DNA of 43,059 nt, taken from positions 1 to 43,059 of the forward strand of contig CAMDJH010000016.1 in the NCBI GenBank assembly GCA_945900455.1, given 5' to 3'. The position numbers and the translations under genes were made by a program. Under the pieces are notes generated by a model that worked only from the letters and a program-made list of their open reading frames with translations, had not been told where the DNA came from and did no database searches. Source of the DNA: Akkermansia muciniphila (lineage in GTDB: Bacteria; Verrucomicrobiota; Verrucomicrobiia; Limisphaerales; UBA9464). This document shows, in pieces, positions 7,818-16,882 of this stretch (position 1 is its first letter; each line of letters starts with the position of its first letter).

Positions 7818-8088
7818 ACAACAAGCATCCCTCTAGGATGCCTTCCGATGACCAGGGAGCCGAATGCCAGCCCTCCTTGCGCGCTCGTATGGCTGCCGAA
7901 ACTATCCAGCCAAGATGAGGGTAGTCTGCATCCTCAAAAAACTCGGCGTGTCCACAAGTGCTACACTCGAACTGAAGCCATATAAATGCATGGCATTGAA
8001 ATTGGTCCTCAATGTCAACACCGTCACATGGTACTCCCTTGAGTTCAGCTATAAAATTGCGCGACAGCACTGTACTATCGCGGCGCAT
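7798..8088 (-). CDS. Cassette-borne hypothetical protein with Cys pairs
   Basis: A 96-residue protein of unknown function, without signal peptide or membrane segment. It contains CSTCGH around residue 40 and CLLC near the end, a spacing that could bind zinc. The middle (ECSTCGHAEFFEDADYPHLGWIVSAAIRARKEGW) looks like genuine folded protein rather than a shadow. The ATG is 14 bases after the GTTGATA core of the site at 8096-8192, the short leader usual in cassettes. The stop codon lies within the next core. It would be the second cassette of the leftward array, and no function should be inferred. Confidence 0.6.
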   Translation of the reverse strand: MRRDSTVLSRNFIAELKGVPCDGVDIEDQFQCHAFIWLQFECSTCGHAEFFEDADYPHLGWIVSAAIRARKEGWHSAPWSSEGILEGCLLCSTPKR

Positions 8089-8095
8089 GATGGCA

Positions 8096-8192
8096 TATCA
8101 ACGCATCAGCTCACCGATGGCGGACCCTCCCTGACTTCCGAACTACCAGGCTGCGTGGCGAGGCCGACATTCGGTGCAGCGATTGGTTCGGC
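8096..8192 (-). other. attC-like hairpin site between two cassettes
   Basis: On the minus strand, cores are GCCGAAC (complement of 8186-8192) and GTTGATA (complement of 8096-8102). Inner arms 8112-8123 and 8164-8176 pair along CACCGA-TG-CGG with one extra base bulged out. The extended core GTTCGGCA (8186-8193) is the exact complement of TGCCGAAC (8570-8577) at the far end of the membrane-protein unit. Confidence 0.68.
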
Positions 8193-8555
8193 AAGCGTCC
8201 CGCCATCACTTGCCCCTCCGGGCACGGTTGCCTCCGCAGTTGGGGCACGTTTCTGTCTCCGCTCACCGAGATAATCGAAGACGTAGGACAACATAAACGG
8301 AATGGCACCGACCAAGGGCGAAGAGGGCCACCAAGGATGAGAACCAGTACAGAATCCCCACACGGGCAGCGCAATCAGCACCGCAACGAAGCAAAGGTAC
8401 TCCCAGGGTGAAGCACGGTACCGAACAACGACCGCGGCGACCGTAAGCCCAATCATGAAAGAAGCAACCGAGCCGAGCGCCACGCCCGCAGCCATTAACA
8501 CGAGTCCTGCAGCGAGAAAATAGGCGCTCCGTTTATTGCGATTGCGAATGGTCAT
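8106..8555 (-). CDS. Cassette-borne small membrane protein
   Basis: About 149 residues of unknown function. Three to four hydrophobic segments are visible: AYFLAAGLVLMAAGVALG (start), ASFMIGLTVAAVVV, YLCFVAVLIALPVWGF, and a weaker PLVGAIPFMLSYVFDYL. The last 30 or so residues (from TLAEPIAAPNVGL to the stop) are encoded by the attC-like site itself, so the natural protein reads through its own recombination site. ATGs at 8570 (immediately after the GTTCGGC core) and 8555 are both possible. It is the first cassette after the integrase end of the array. Its role is unknown. Confidence 0.62.
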   Translation of the reverse strand: MTIRNRNKRSAYFLAAGLVLMAAGVALGSVASFMIGLTVAAVVVRYRASPWEYLCFVAVLIALPVWGFCTGSHPWWPSSPLVGAIPFMLSYVFDYLGERRQKRAPTAEATVPGGASDGGTLAEPIAAPNVGLATQPGSSEVREGPPSVS

Positions 8556-8570
8556 TGCGGCTTGGATCAT

Positions 8571-8663
8571 GCCGAACGCTGCTGCTTAGTGACGCGCCGC
8601 CGAGGGCATCCGGCATGGAACCACGACGCAACCGGCGTGTTCACTGGAGCAGCCTGGTTCGGC
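8571..8663 (-). other. attC-like hairpin site nearest the integrase
   Basis: Cores GCCGAAC (complement of 8657-8663) and GTTCGGC (complement of 8571-8577) enclose paired arms: AGTGACGCGCCG at 8588-8599 against 8633-8645, with one bulged base and one mismatch. It bounds the membrane-protein cassette on its upstream side. Confidence 0.65.
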
Positions 8664-8702
8664 CTCCGGACCTCGAAGAACTCCAGCGTCAATCGGCTCA
8701 GG

Positions 8703-8778
8703 CATTCGTGTCATTCGTGTGATTCGTGGGCAAAAGAAAATGCGAGCGTGCCCACGAATCACACGAATCACACGAATG
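8703..8778. repeat. Long near-perfect inverted repeat
   Basis: Arms 8703-8731 and 8750-8778 are 29 bases each and differ at one position, with an 18-base loop. The arms are built from repeated ATTCGTG units. It lies between the first attC-like site and the integrase remnant, where an integron would carry attI and the cassette promoter. It may be a dispersed palindrome or a strong hairpin; there is no T-run on either side to make it a standard terminator. Confidence 0.8.
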
Positions 8779-8919
8779 AAAACCTGGCGCTCATGTTGAA
8801 CGTGGAGATTGGCTCGACCGAACAGATATTCCGCCAAACGTGGGTTTGGCCGAGCATGTTCCATTTTTGCGAACTTTAAAGTTCTTCAGCCGAGGTTCGC
8901 AAGCAATTGTTTGGCCGAT

Positions 8920-9192
8920 TTATGGGCGTACCTCTTGAGCCGGGAAGAGGTGCAAGCGGTGTTGGAAAAAATGGCGGGCACGCAGAGTTTGATCGGACGG
9001 CTTCTATACGGCAGCGGCATGCGCCTGCTGGAGGGATTGAAGGCGCATCTGCTGGAAAGCGGCACGGACATCCGCACGTTACAGGATCTGCTTGGACATG
9101 CGGATGTGTCGACGACACAGATTTATACCCATGTGATGAAGAAACCGGGGCTGGCGGTGAAGTTCGGGATACGCCCCCACTTTGGTCAATAA
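8920..9192 (+). pseudogene. intI: Integron integrase remnant, interior deleted
   Basis: The frame reads [15 protein letters not shown], then [15 protein letters not shown], and jumps to [39 protein letters not shown]. The last phrase is the characteristic C-terminus of integron-type integrases (compare [22 protein letters not shown] in IntI1, from memory). About 110 residues between the first catalytic arginine and the second box are missing, including the IntI-specific extra helix, and the N-terminal domain is gone. The catalytic Tyr (IYTHV) remains but the enzyme cannot work. Its stop overlaps the convergent RNase R stop by seven bases. Confidence 0.8.
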
Positions 9193-11741
9193 CGTGAGGA
9201 TGACCTCGTGCCCTCCGAGTTCGGAACTTTTGTCCCACCGGAGCCAACCCCGGCGCGAAATGGTCGAGTTGGGCGTTGCGTCCCGTGTCGCTGCGGTTGA
9301 TTGGACGTTGCCGCCTGCAAGGGTCGGGTATTGCGACCCGCCTGCTTTGAACCCGGCTGCCTCGCTCGCGTGGATTCTTGACCGCGGCCCGGCCGCTGTG
9401 GACTGGGCCGACTGGCGGGGCGCCTTGGACCGCTTTGACTCGCGCTCGGTAACACGGGACGCCTGGAGTGGGAGGAAGGCAGCGTGCGGGCCGGGGCAGG
9501 CGGTCGGGAGACCCCGGTCGGGCGTGGGGTACCGGCACGAGGCTGGCTGGGCGAACCACCGCGGTCGAACTTCTGGGAACGAGGAGGGTTGCGGCGGCTT
9601 TGGGCGGACGGTACGGGTCGCGCAGTTCTCGAGGGCTGCGACAGCGGGCTCTTCGCCAACCGGAAGTCCACCCGCTTCTTGAAGCGATCGATCTTGGCAA
9701 CTTGCACGTCCAATCGATCGCCCAACTTGATGATCCGGCGGGTGCGGCGTCCGACGACGTGGAGCCGTGCCGGGTCGAAGATGTAGAAGTCGTCCTTCAG
9801 CTCGGAGAAGGGAACGAGGCCGCTCATGCCCAGGTTCGTCACATCAACGAAAAATCCGAAATTTCGCAGGTCCGTCACGAGAGCGGAATAGATCTGCGGC
9901 CGCGCTGACTTGAGTTGGGCATTCAGAAATGCGTACAGCTTCACGTCCTTGCTGTCGCGCTCAGCGTCCGCTGAATTGCGCTCGGTCGTGGAAATATGCT
10001 CGGCCGTTTCCCGGAGCGAATGTTTCGGACCGTGCCCGTCCTCGAATAACGCGCGATGTGCCACCAAGTCCGCGTAACGCCGAATCGGCGAGGTGAAGTG
10101 CGCGTAGTGCTTCTTCGCCAGGCCGTAATGACCCAGCGGCTCGACGGCGTAACGGGCTCGCATGAGGGATTTAAGAAAGCCGATCTTCAGCGCGGGTCCG
10201 ATCGGCAACGTGCCCAGGCGATGCAGCAACTTTTGCACTTCGGCGCGGAGACTCAGGTTCCCGCACGGAACATGATGACTGAGGACCTCGTCGCGATATT
10301 CCAGGAGACGTCGCGCGTCCGGTTCCTCATGCACCCGGTGTACGGCGGCCCGCTTCAAATGCAGCAAACGCGCCGCCACGGCTTCGTTGGCCAACAGCAT
10401 GAATTCTTCAATCAATTGATGAGAGATGTCGTTCTCCACCTTTTCAATCCGGGCCACCCGGCCTTGTTCATCGAGGCGGATCTTCATCTCCGGGAAATCG
10501 AGTTCGAGCGCGCCTGCTTTGAAGCGCAGTCGCCGAATCCTCTGCGCGAGATCGTTCGTGTGATGCAACATCTCCTCGATCGGACCCGACGGCGGGCGTT
10601 GCAGAATTTCGAATGCCTCACGGTAGGTGTAACGGCGTTGGGAATGAATCACCGCCGCATAAAACCGCGTCTTCAACACCCGGCCGTCGTGCGCAATCAG
10701 AAATTCCACGCACTTGGTCAGGCGATCCACGTTGGGCTTAAGCGAACAGAGTTCATTGCTTAACGCCTCCGGTAGCATCGGAATGACTCGGTCCACGAGA
10801 TAGGTCGAGTTGCCCCGCCGGCGCGCCTCGTCATCCAGCGCGGTTCCCGGTGTCACATAGTGCGAAACATCGGCGACATGGACCCAGAGTTTCCAGTGGT
10901 CCCCGGAAACCCGTTCCAAACAGATCGCGTCGTCGAAGTCCTTGGCATCGTCGGGATCGATGGTGATAACCGGATGCCGCCGGCAATCCTCACGCCCCGC
11001 AATTTCCTCGGGACGCACCGTTCCGCCAATGCCACGCGCCTCGTCGAGAACCTTCTTCGGAAAGTGTAGCGGGAGATTGTACTGACGCAGCACGGAGAGC
11101 ATGTCCACTCCCTCGGCATCGGGCGCGCCAAGAACCTCCACAATCTCTCCCTCCGGATTCGTGTGTCGCGATTCCCAGGCCCGCAGCTCGACCACGACCT
11201 TGTCGCCAACCAGCGCCTTGCGACCGACGTCGCGCGGCTCCGGCACATAGATGTCGTGCGGAGTACGCGGGTCGTCGGGAATGACATAGAGAAAACGCGG
11301 GCTGCGCTGGAGCGTGCCTACAATCTGCGTGCGATGCCGTTCCAGCACCCGCAGGACGGTACCCGTGGCTTGAATCTCGTCGCCTGACCGCGGCGGTCGC
11401 AACGCAAGATCGCGGCGCACCAGCACCCGATCCTCGTGCATGGCCGTCCCAGTGGCGCTCTCTGGAATGGCAATCTCCTTCAGGGTGGAATCGTCCGGAG
11501 TCAGAAATCCCTTCCCCTGACGGTTCATGCGAATGCGTCCCGGAATCAAATCGGCCTCGCGTGGAATGATGTACCGATTTCCCTTAATGCGCGCGATTTG
11601 GCCGGATTGCTCCAGATCGCGGATCGCTCGTTGCAAATCCTGCTGGCGTTCGGGCGGCTGTCCGAGCAGCCCCAGCAATTCCGGCACGTTTGACGGAACA
11701 TACGTTTCCTGCCCCAGCAGTCTCAGGAGTGGTTCTTTCAC
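9186..11741 (-). CDS. rnr: Ribonuclease R
   Basis: An 851-residue 3'-5' exoribonuclease of the RNB family, which degrades structured RNA. Order: N-terminal winged-helix region (residues 1-60), cold-shock domain with [17 protein letters not shown] (68-84), a second OB region, the RNB catalytic domain with metal-binding [11 protein letters not shown] (262-272), an S1 domain beginning [17 protein letters not shown], then a tail of more than 100 residues rich in Pro, Arg, Ser and Gln. The basic tail is longer and more repetitive than usual and probably binds RNA. The start is GTG at 11741; no in-frame ATG lies close upstream. It meets the integrase remnant tail to tail. Confidence 0.95.
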   Translation of the reverse strand: MKEPLLRLLGQETYVPSNVPELLGLLGQPPERQQDLQRAIRDLEQSGQIARIKGNRYIIPREADLIPGRIRMNRQGKGFLTPDDSTLKEIAIPESATGTAMHEDRVLVRRDLALRPPRSGDEIQATGTVLRVLERHRTQIVGTLQRSPRFLYVIPDDPRTPHDIYVPEPRDVGRKALVGDKVVVELRAWESRHTNPEGEIVEVLGAPDAEGVDMLSVLRQYNLPLHFPKKVLDEARGIGGTVRPEEIAGREDCRRHPVITIDPDDAKDFDDAICLERVSGDHWKLWVHVADVSHYVTPGTALDDEARRRGNSTYLVDRVIPMLPEALSNELCSLKPNVDRLTKCVEFLIAHDGRVLKTRFYAAVIHSQRRYTYREAFEILQRPPSGPIEEMLHHTNDLAQRIRRLRFKAGALELDFPEMKIRLDEQGRVARIEKVENDISHQLIEEFMLLANEAVAARLLHLKRAAVHRVHEEPDARRLLEYRDEVLSHHVPCGNLSLRAEVQKLLHRLGTLPIGPALKIGFLKSLMRARYAVEPLGHYGLAKKHYAHFTSPIRRYADLVAHRALFEDGHGPKHSLRETAEHISTTERNSADAERDSKDVKLYAFLNAQLKSARPQIYSALVTDLRNFGFFVDVTNLGMSGLVPFSELKDDFYIFDPARLHVVGRRTRRIIKLGDRLDVQVAKIDRFKKRVDFRLAKSPLSQPSRTARPVPSAQSRRNPPRSQKFDRGGSPSQPRAGTPRPTGVSRPPAPARTLPSSHSRRPVLPSASQSGPRRPASRPSPQRPGRGQESTRARQPGSKQAGRNTRPLQAATSNQPQRHGTQRPTRPFRAGVGSGGTKVPNSEGTRSSSRY

Positions 11742-12128
11742 GGATCAAAGGATGACGCATGAATTGGCCGAACCGCAATATCTGCGCGGCGGACATTTCA
11801 GCCTTGCTGGATCCGACGCTGCGGGAAGAGGCGTTCACCCGAAAACCTCCAGTTTCAAAGGATGAAATCAAGGTTGCCGAGTCCACAAACGTTCACTCTG
11901 TTGTCAATTAGAGTAAATAAACACCAATGTGATACGTGCATTCCCATGGATAAATCAAAAAAAAGAAATATCTTATCATTAGCTTGCCTTTTAATGCGGA
12001 GTGTTGATTGTGACGGAGTTACCGTTGGAGACGGTTCACGTCGAAGGCAACGCCAATGAACCTGACGGCCGTCTATCCGTGGGACGCCGGAACCAATTAC
12101 CTTTGGGATCTTCACCAGCCATTGCGCC
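11742..12128. other. Intergenic region between rnr and the phosphatase
   Basis: A divergent promoter region of about 390 bases. The stretch 11890-12000 is strikingly AT-rich for this window (runs such as GAGTAAATAAACACC and an eight-A run), a likely place for promoters of both flanking genes. I could not fix -35/-10 boxes with confidence, and no RNA gene is evident. Confidence 0.35.
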
Positions 12129-14534
12129 ATGAATCTCTACCCTCGCCTCATCCCCGTCGCAGCTTTCATCGCTTTCGCAGCGACGCTAGGGGATCTCCAA
12201 GCCCAATTTACCTTCGTTCCCCAGGGTGCCATCTGGAAGTACCTCGATACCGGAGCCAGCTTGTCCCCGGCGTGGGTCACGCTGGCCTATGACGATGGCG
12301 CTTGGCCAAGTGGCCCCGCCCAACTGGGTTATGGAGATGGCGATGAGGCAACGATCGTAAGTTTCGGACCCAACTCCGCGGCGAAATACATCACGACCTA
12401 CTTCCGGAAGGTTTTCACCGTGGCTGATCCCAACGTCCTGACAGGACTGAGGCTGGAGTTGTTGCGCGACGATGGGGCAGTGGTCTATCTGAACGGAACT
12501 GAGGTGGCTCGCAGCAACCTGCCAACCGGACCCATCAACTCGTCGACCCCCGCCCTGGTGGCGGTGAGCGGTGCGGATGAGACCACGACCTTTTATCCGT
12601 TTACTCTGAGTCCGACTCAATTGGTAGTGGGGTCAAACATTCTGGCCGTCGAGATCCACCAACAATCGGGTATCAGCTCGGACATCAGCTTCGATTTGCG
12701 CCTCACGGACGGGTTGACCCCTCCCGTTCTCACCCGCGGCCCTTATCTGCAAATCGCAACACCCACCGGGGTGATCGTTCGGTGGCGTACCGATGTGGCG
12801 GCCAACAGTCGAGTCACCGTCGGTACTTCCCCGGGCAGCCTCAGTGTCGCGTTTGATGATGCCACCGTCACCACCGAGCACGCAATTCAGGTCAGCGGTT
12901 TGACGCCGGATACATTGTATTACTATGGCATCGGGACCACAGTCGGCACCCTCGCCAGTGGTCCCGACTATGCCTTCTATACCGCGCCTCCCCTGGGCAC
13001 TGCGCACCCGACCCGGATTTGGGTCCTGGGGGATTCCGGCACGGCCAACACCACGGCGGCCGCGGTCCGCAATGGCTATACCGGGTATGCCGCCGGACGT
13101 TACACCGATGTCTGGTTGATGCTCGGCGACGACGCTTATAATACGGGAACCGACGCCGAGTTCCAGGCGGGGCTTTTTAACATGTACCCGGCCTATCTTC
13201 GGCAATCGGTCCTCTGGTCGGCAATCGGCAATCACGAAACCGCGCAGTCCACGAATCCGTCGTTGACCATCCCCTATTTTCAGATCTTCAACCTCCCGAT
13301 GGCGGCCGAGTCGGGCGGGGTGGCTTCGGGCACTGAGAAATACTATTCGTTCGACTACGGCCGGATTCATTTCATTGCGTTGGATTCGATGACTTCATCG
13401 CGCCTGCCGGGAAGCGCGATGCTGACCTGGCTGCAGGCCGATCTCACCGCTACCACGCAGGACTGGATCATCGCCTTCTGGCACCATCCTCCTTATACCA
13501 AGGGCTCGCACAATTCCGACACCGAGACGGAATTGATCGAGATGCGGGGCTACGTGCTGCCGATCCTGGAGGCAGGCGGCGTGGATCTGGTGCTCTGCGG
13601 CCATAGCCACAGCTATGAACGCTCCTTTTTTATCAATGGGCACTACGGCCAGTCGACGAACTTCAGTGACCTGATGAAACTCAATCCGGGCGGTGGGCGT
13701 GAGGGCATCGACGGTGCCTACACGAAGCCCCTCGGCCTTGCGGCCAACCAGGGAGTCGTTTATCTCGTCGCCGGCAACGGCGGGCATGTCACAAGCTGGA
13801 CCGGCGGCAGCACGGCGGAGTACAATCCGACGCCCCATCCCGCGATGTTCTACTCCGCATTGCACGTCGGCTCGCTGGCAATCGATGTCGTCAGCAATCG
13901 CTTGGACGCAAAATTGATTCGGGAAACCGGTGCCGTGGATGACTATTTCACCATCATCAAGCACCTGCCGAACACGCCGCCCACGGTCAGCCTGAGCAGC
14001 CCGACGGAGAATACAACGTTTACGGCGCCAGCCAGCATAACGATCACCGCGGCCGCGGCCGACTCCGACGGCACTGTTCGGCAGGTTGATTTCTACGCCA
14101 ACGGCTCTCTTATCGCCAGTGTCATCGGTCAGCCCTTCACTTTTAGTTGGAGCGGCGTGGCCGCTGGCACCTACGTTTTGACCGCCGCCGCCACCGACAA
14201 TCTGGGGGCGAGCACCGCTTCCGCTCCGGTGAATATCACCGTGAATGGGCCCATTCCTGCCGTGCCTACCGGCCTCGTCGCCAAGGCCGTATCCAAGTCG
14301 CAGATCAACTTGAACTGGTCCGACAATGCCAACAACGAGACCGGCTACCGGATCGAGCGTTCGCTCAACGGCACATCGTTCACGCAGGTCGCGCTCACCA
14401 GCGCGAATGCAACGACTCATTCCGACATCGGTCTGACTGCCAACAAGATCTATTACTACCGGGTACGGGCCACCAATTCCGCCGGGTCATCCGCCTACTC
14501 GAACACCGCATCCGCCAAGACACCGAGGAAATGA
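12129..14534 (+). CDS. Secreted purple acid phosphatase with Ig-like and FnIII domains
   Basis: An 801-residue exported metallophosphoesterase that would hydrolyse phosphomonoesters outside the cytoplasm. Signal peptide to about residue 25 (ends LQAQF). Residues 30-195 form a jelly-roll-like front with DDGAVVYLNGTEV. An FnIII-like domain typical of purple acid phosphatases follows (PYLQIATPTGVIVRW). The catalytic domain has the metal-site blocks VLGDSG, MLGDDAYN, GNHET, WHHPPY and GHSHSYER. A bacterial Ig-like domain starts at PPTVSLSSP, and a final FnIII domain starts at PAVPTGLVAKA. The stop overlaps the next gene's ATG, so the two are coupled. The front and tail domains suggest surface or glycan attachment. 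Confidence 0.92.
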   Translation: MNLYPRLIPVAAFIAFAATLGDLQAQFTFVPQGAIWKYLDTGASLSPAWVTLAYDDGAWPSGPAQLGYGDGDEATIVSFGPNSAAKYITTYFRKVFTVADPNVLTGLRLELLRDDGAVVYLNGTEVARSNLPTGPINSSTPALVAVSGADETTTFYPFTLSPTQLVVGSNILAVEIHQQSGISSDISFDLRLTDGLTPPVLTRGPYLQIATPTGVIVRWRTDVAANSRVTVGTSPGSLSVAFDDATVTTEHAIQVSGLTPDTLYYYGIGTTVGTLASGPDYAFYTAPPLGTAHPTRIWVLGDSGTANTTAAAVRNGYTGYAAGRYTDVWLMLGDDAYNTGTDAEFQAGLFNMYPAYLRQSVLWSAIGNHETAQSTNPSLTIPYFQIFNLPMAAESGGVASGTEKYYSFDYGRIHFIALDSMTSSRLPGSAMLTWLQADLTATTQDWIIAFWHHPPYTKGSHNSDTETELIEMRGYVLPILEAGGVDLVLCGHSHSYERSFFINGHYGQSTNFSDLMKLNPGGGREGIDGAYTKPLGLAANQGVVYLVAGNGGHVTSWTGGSTAEYNPTPHPAMFYSALHVGSLAIDVVSNRLDAKLIRETGAVDDYFTIIKHLPNTPPTVSLSSPTENTTFTAPASITITAAAADSDGTVRQVDFYANGSLIASVIGQPFTFSWSGVAAGTYVLTAAATDNLGASTASAPVNITVNGPIPAVPTGLVAKAVSKSQINLNWSDNANNETGYRIERSLNGTSFTQVALTSANATTHSDIGLTANKIYYYRVRATNSAGSSAYSNTASAKTPRK

Positions 14535-15406
14535 AATCCCTCCGTCGGAGATTCGACAGGTCAGCGCGAATGATCGCTTTGGCCGCGTGGCTGCTGACCC
14601 TGGCGATCGCCTCCGGCCACGGTGATCTGCACGATCAAATCAACCGAATCACCTCGCAAATCCGGCAATTCCCGCAGGATGTCGATCTCTATCTCCGACG
14701 TGCCCGGCTCAACCATCTGCATCAGGATTGGGCCGCAGCGAGCGCCGATTTCGACCGCGCCGAGGCGCTTGCTCCGACATTGGATGCCATCCATCTCGGT
14801 CGGGGTCAAATGCTGCTGGCCGCGGCCCGCTTCGAGGATGCCAAATCCGAGTTGGACAAGTTTTTGACGAAATTGCCCCTGCACGTGGATGGGTTGATCA
14901 CTCGGGCTCGAATAGAAGCCCGGCGTGGCCGACCGCGCGAGGCCGCAGGGGATTTTCTCCGGGCGATCGAGTTGGCCCCCCATCCGGAACCGGAACTTTA
15001 CCTCGAATGCGCTCAGACGCTTACGGCGATTGACGCCGAACAGACGGGGAAGGCGATATCCGTACTGGACCAAGGGATCGCGAAATTGGGTAATCTTCCG
15101 TCGCTCGGAGTTCCGGCTCTGGATTTGGAAATAAGACTCAAGCGCTTTGACGCTGCCTTGGCCAGGATTCAACGACTCAGCACGACGTCGACGCGGCAGG
15201 AGTCCTGGCTCGCGCGCCGGGGGGACGTCCTGATGCAGGCGGGGCGGGTGGAAGAGGCCCGGGAAAGTTATTCCGCTGCGGCCGACGCCATTGCGAAGCT
15301 GCCGCCCCACGTTCGGACTCGCCAAGTAACCGCGGATCTGGCGGCGAGTCTCCAACGGAAGCTCACAACGCCGTCGCCAGGCCAGACGCTGTCCGACCGA
15401 AACTGA
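14531..15406 (+). CDS. Secreted TPR-repeat protein
   Basis: A 291-residue protein. The start is set by the ATG overlapping the phosphatase stop (ATGA); the long upstream extension of the same frame is a shadow. A signal peptide (ARMIALAAWLLTLAIASGHG) is followed by tetratricopeptide repeats: LYLRRARLNHLHQDWAAASADFDRAEALAP, then units containing ARFEDAKSELDKFL and GRPREAAGDFLRAIELAP, and later GRVEEARESYSAAAD. TPRs bind partner proteins. Coupling to the phosphatase suggests the pair is made together, perhaps as enzyme and periplasmic scaffold, which is inference only. Confidence 0.85.
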   Translation: MKSLRRRFDRSARMIALAAWLLTLAIASGHGDLHDQINRITSQIRQFPQDVDLYLRRARLNHLHQDWAAASADFDRAEALAPTLDAIHLGRGQMLLAAARFEDAKSELDKFLTKLPLHVDGLITRARIEARRGRPREAAGDFLRAIELAPHPEPELYLECAQTLTAIDAEQTGKAISVLDQGIAKLGNLPSLGVPALDLEIRLKRFDAALARIQRLSTTSTRQESWLARRGDVLMQAGRVEEARESYSAAADAIAKLPPHVRTRQVTADLAASLQRKLTTPSPGQTLSDRN

Positions 15407-15523
15407 TCCGATGCCTCGCGCTCCAGATTCGGCCTGCCTTTGTTTCCGGGACTGAGGACGCGTCCAGCCGGTCGGGCCGGAAATCCGGTTGCTGATTGGC
15501 GCCGGACGGACAACCGTCCCTCC

Positions 15524-16879
15524 ATGCCTATCCCGGTCCGATTTCTAGTCCTGCTGGTCGGTGCAGGTCTCTACGCCCAATCCGGGTCGAGTGCCGAATT
15601 GCGGCTTGCGACCTTTGATGTCGACGCCACCCCTCCGACGGGCAGCCAGTTGATGTATGATCCATTGAAAGCAGTAGGTGAACTCGGATTACGCTGCCGC
15701 GGTGTGGTCATCACGGGCATGGGAGATCCCGTGGTGCTTTGCTCGGTGGACTGGATTGGCATTGCCAATGGCGGGCACGATGAGTTTCGGGAGGCGCTGG
15801 CGGCTGCGGCCGGAACCTCCCGCAGCCGGGTCAGTGTCCACGCGATTCATCAGCACGATGCTCCGGTGTTCGACACCGACACCGAGCGCGTGTTACGGCA
15901 AAGAAAACTGCCGCCGGGCGCGTTTGATGCCGCCTGGGGGCGCCCGACGATTGCCCGCGCCGCCGCGGCACTTTCCGGTGCGATGACGAACACTCTTCCG
16001 TTTAATCAGGTGGGATGGGGGCGTGCGGAAGTGAAGGAGGTTGCTTCCAACCGCCGGATTCCAGGGTCGGACGGAAAAATTAAAGCAGTGCGCTACACGG
16101 CGACCCGTGATCCCGCGTTGCGGGCCGAGCCGGAGGGAGTCATCGATCCCTTTGTGACGTTGGTCAGCTTTTGGGACAGCGATCGTCCCATCGCGGTTTT
16201 GAGTTACTATGCGTGTCATCCCCAGAGTTACTATCGCACCGGGATTGCGAACCCCGATTTTCCAGGCATCGCCCGATTCCTGCGCGACCAGGCGCTCCCC
16301 GGAGTCAGACACATTCATTTCAATGGTGCCGGTGGCAATCTGGGGGCCGGAAAGTACAACGATGGAGCCGTCACCAACCGTGCGGTGCTGGCCGGCCGCC
16401 TCGCGGATGGCATGGCGCGTGCCTGGGCGGCCACCCGCCGGACTCGCGTCCAAGCCGAAGACTTGAAATGGGGAGTCGAGCGCGTGCTGATCCCCGTGGG
16501 AGGGCAGCTCGATCGCGACAAGATTGAGGCGCGACTGAAGACACCCGCGCTCTACACCGTCGCGCCGATGCTCGCCTGGATGGAGCGTCGGGAGGCTGGA
16601 TTGGAGATCGAGATTTCCTGTCTCCAACTTGGCCGCACGCGAATTCTGAACCTGCCCGGAGAATTGTTCGTCGAATACCAGCTAGCCGCGCAGAAACTCC
16701 GACCAGACCTCAACGTCGCCATGGCATCGTATGGCGACTACGGCACAGCATATATCGGTACGGCGGTGGCTTATTCAGAGGGCGGGTACGAAACCAGCCC
16801 GGATGCAACGTATGTCGGGCCTGGATCCGAAGCGGTGTTGATGGGTGCCCTTCGAAAACTGCTCGATGCGAAGCAATGA
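15524..16879 (+). CDS. Neutral/alkaline ceramidase-like secreted hydrolase
   Basis: A 451-residue exported protein resembling the N-terminal domain of neutral/alkaline non-lysosomal ceramidases. A signal peptide (PVRFLVLLVGAGLYAQSGSSA) precedes LATFDVDATPPTG, the usual family opening. Candidate zinc ligands are the His pair in HAIHQHDAP and the His in YYACHPQSY; FNGAGGNLG follows. It is shorter than classic ceramidases (650-700 residues) and lacks their Ig-like C-terminal domain, as do many Verrucomicrobial and Planctomycete homologues whose substrates are unknown. The start is the ATG at 15524, which puts the signal peptide at the N-terminus. It probably belongs to the same run of exported hydrolases. 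Confidence 0.85.
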   Translation: MPIPVRFLVLLVGAGLYAQSGSSAELRLATFDVDATPPTGSQLMYDPLKAVGELGLRCRGVVITGMGDPVVLCSVDWIGIANGGHDEFREALAAAAGTSRSRVSVHAIHQHDAPVFDTDTERVLRQRKLPPGAFDAAWGRPTIARAAAALSGAMTNTLPFNQVGWGRAEVKEVASNRRIPGSDGKIKAVRYTATRDPALRAEPEGVIDPFVTLVSFWDSDRPIAVLSYYACHPQSYYRTGIANPDFPGIARFLRDQALPGVRHIHFNGAGGNLGAGKYNDGAVTNRAVLAGRLADGMARAWAATRRTRVQAEDLKWGVERVLIPVGGQLDRDKIEARLKTPALYTVAPMLAWMERREAGLEIEISCLQLGRTRILNLPGELFVEYQLAAQKLRPDLNVAMASYGDYGTAYIGTAVAYSEGGYETSPDATYVGPGSEAVLMGALRKLLDAKQ

Positions 16880-16882
16880 CGT

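Larger units (their letters stand above)
4822..9192. mobile_element. Derelict integron with cassette array and IS91-like insertions
   Basis: An island built from a broken integron integrase at its right end (plus strand) and a leftward array of small genes separated by hairpin sites with attC-type cores (GTTRRRY and its complement). Reading leftward, it holds one site at 8571-8663, a membrane-protein cassette, a site at 8096-8192, a 96-residue-protein cassette, tandem cores at 7771-7817, IS91-like copy B, a site at 6143-6265, the hicBA cassette, a site at 5551-5636, and IS91-like copy A. All non-mobile genes in the array are on the minus strand, divergent from the integrase, which is the classic integron layout. 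That this was one functional integron is an inference; the hairpins and core matches are seen directly. Confidence 0.7.

Noticed and set aside
10056-10763. 235-residue plus-strand open frame
   Set aside because: Antisense shadow of RNase R with high Gln/Arg content and no motif.
14147-14530. N-terminal extension of the TPR protein
   Set aside because: It lies in another frame of the phosphatase gene and has no protein character. The ATG at 14531 overlaps the phosphatase stop and is followed by a signal peptide.
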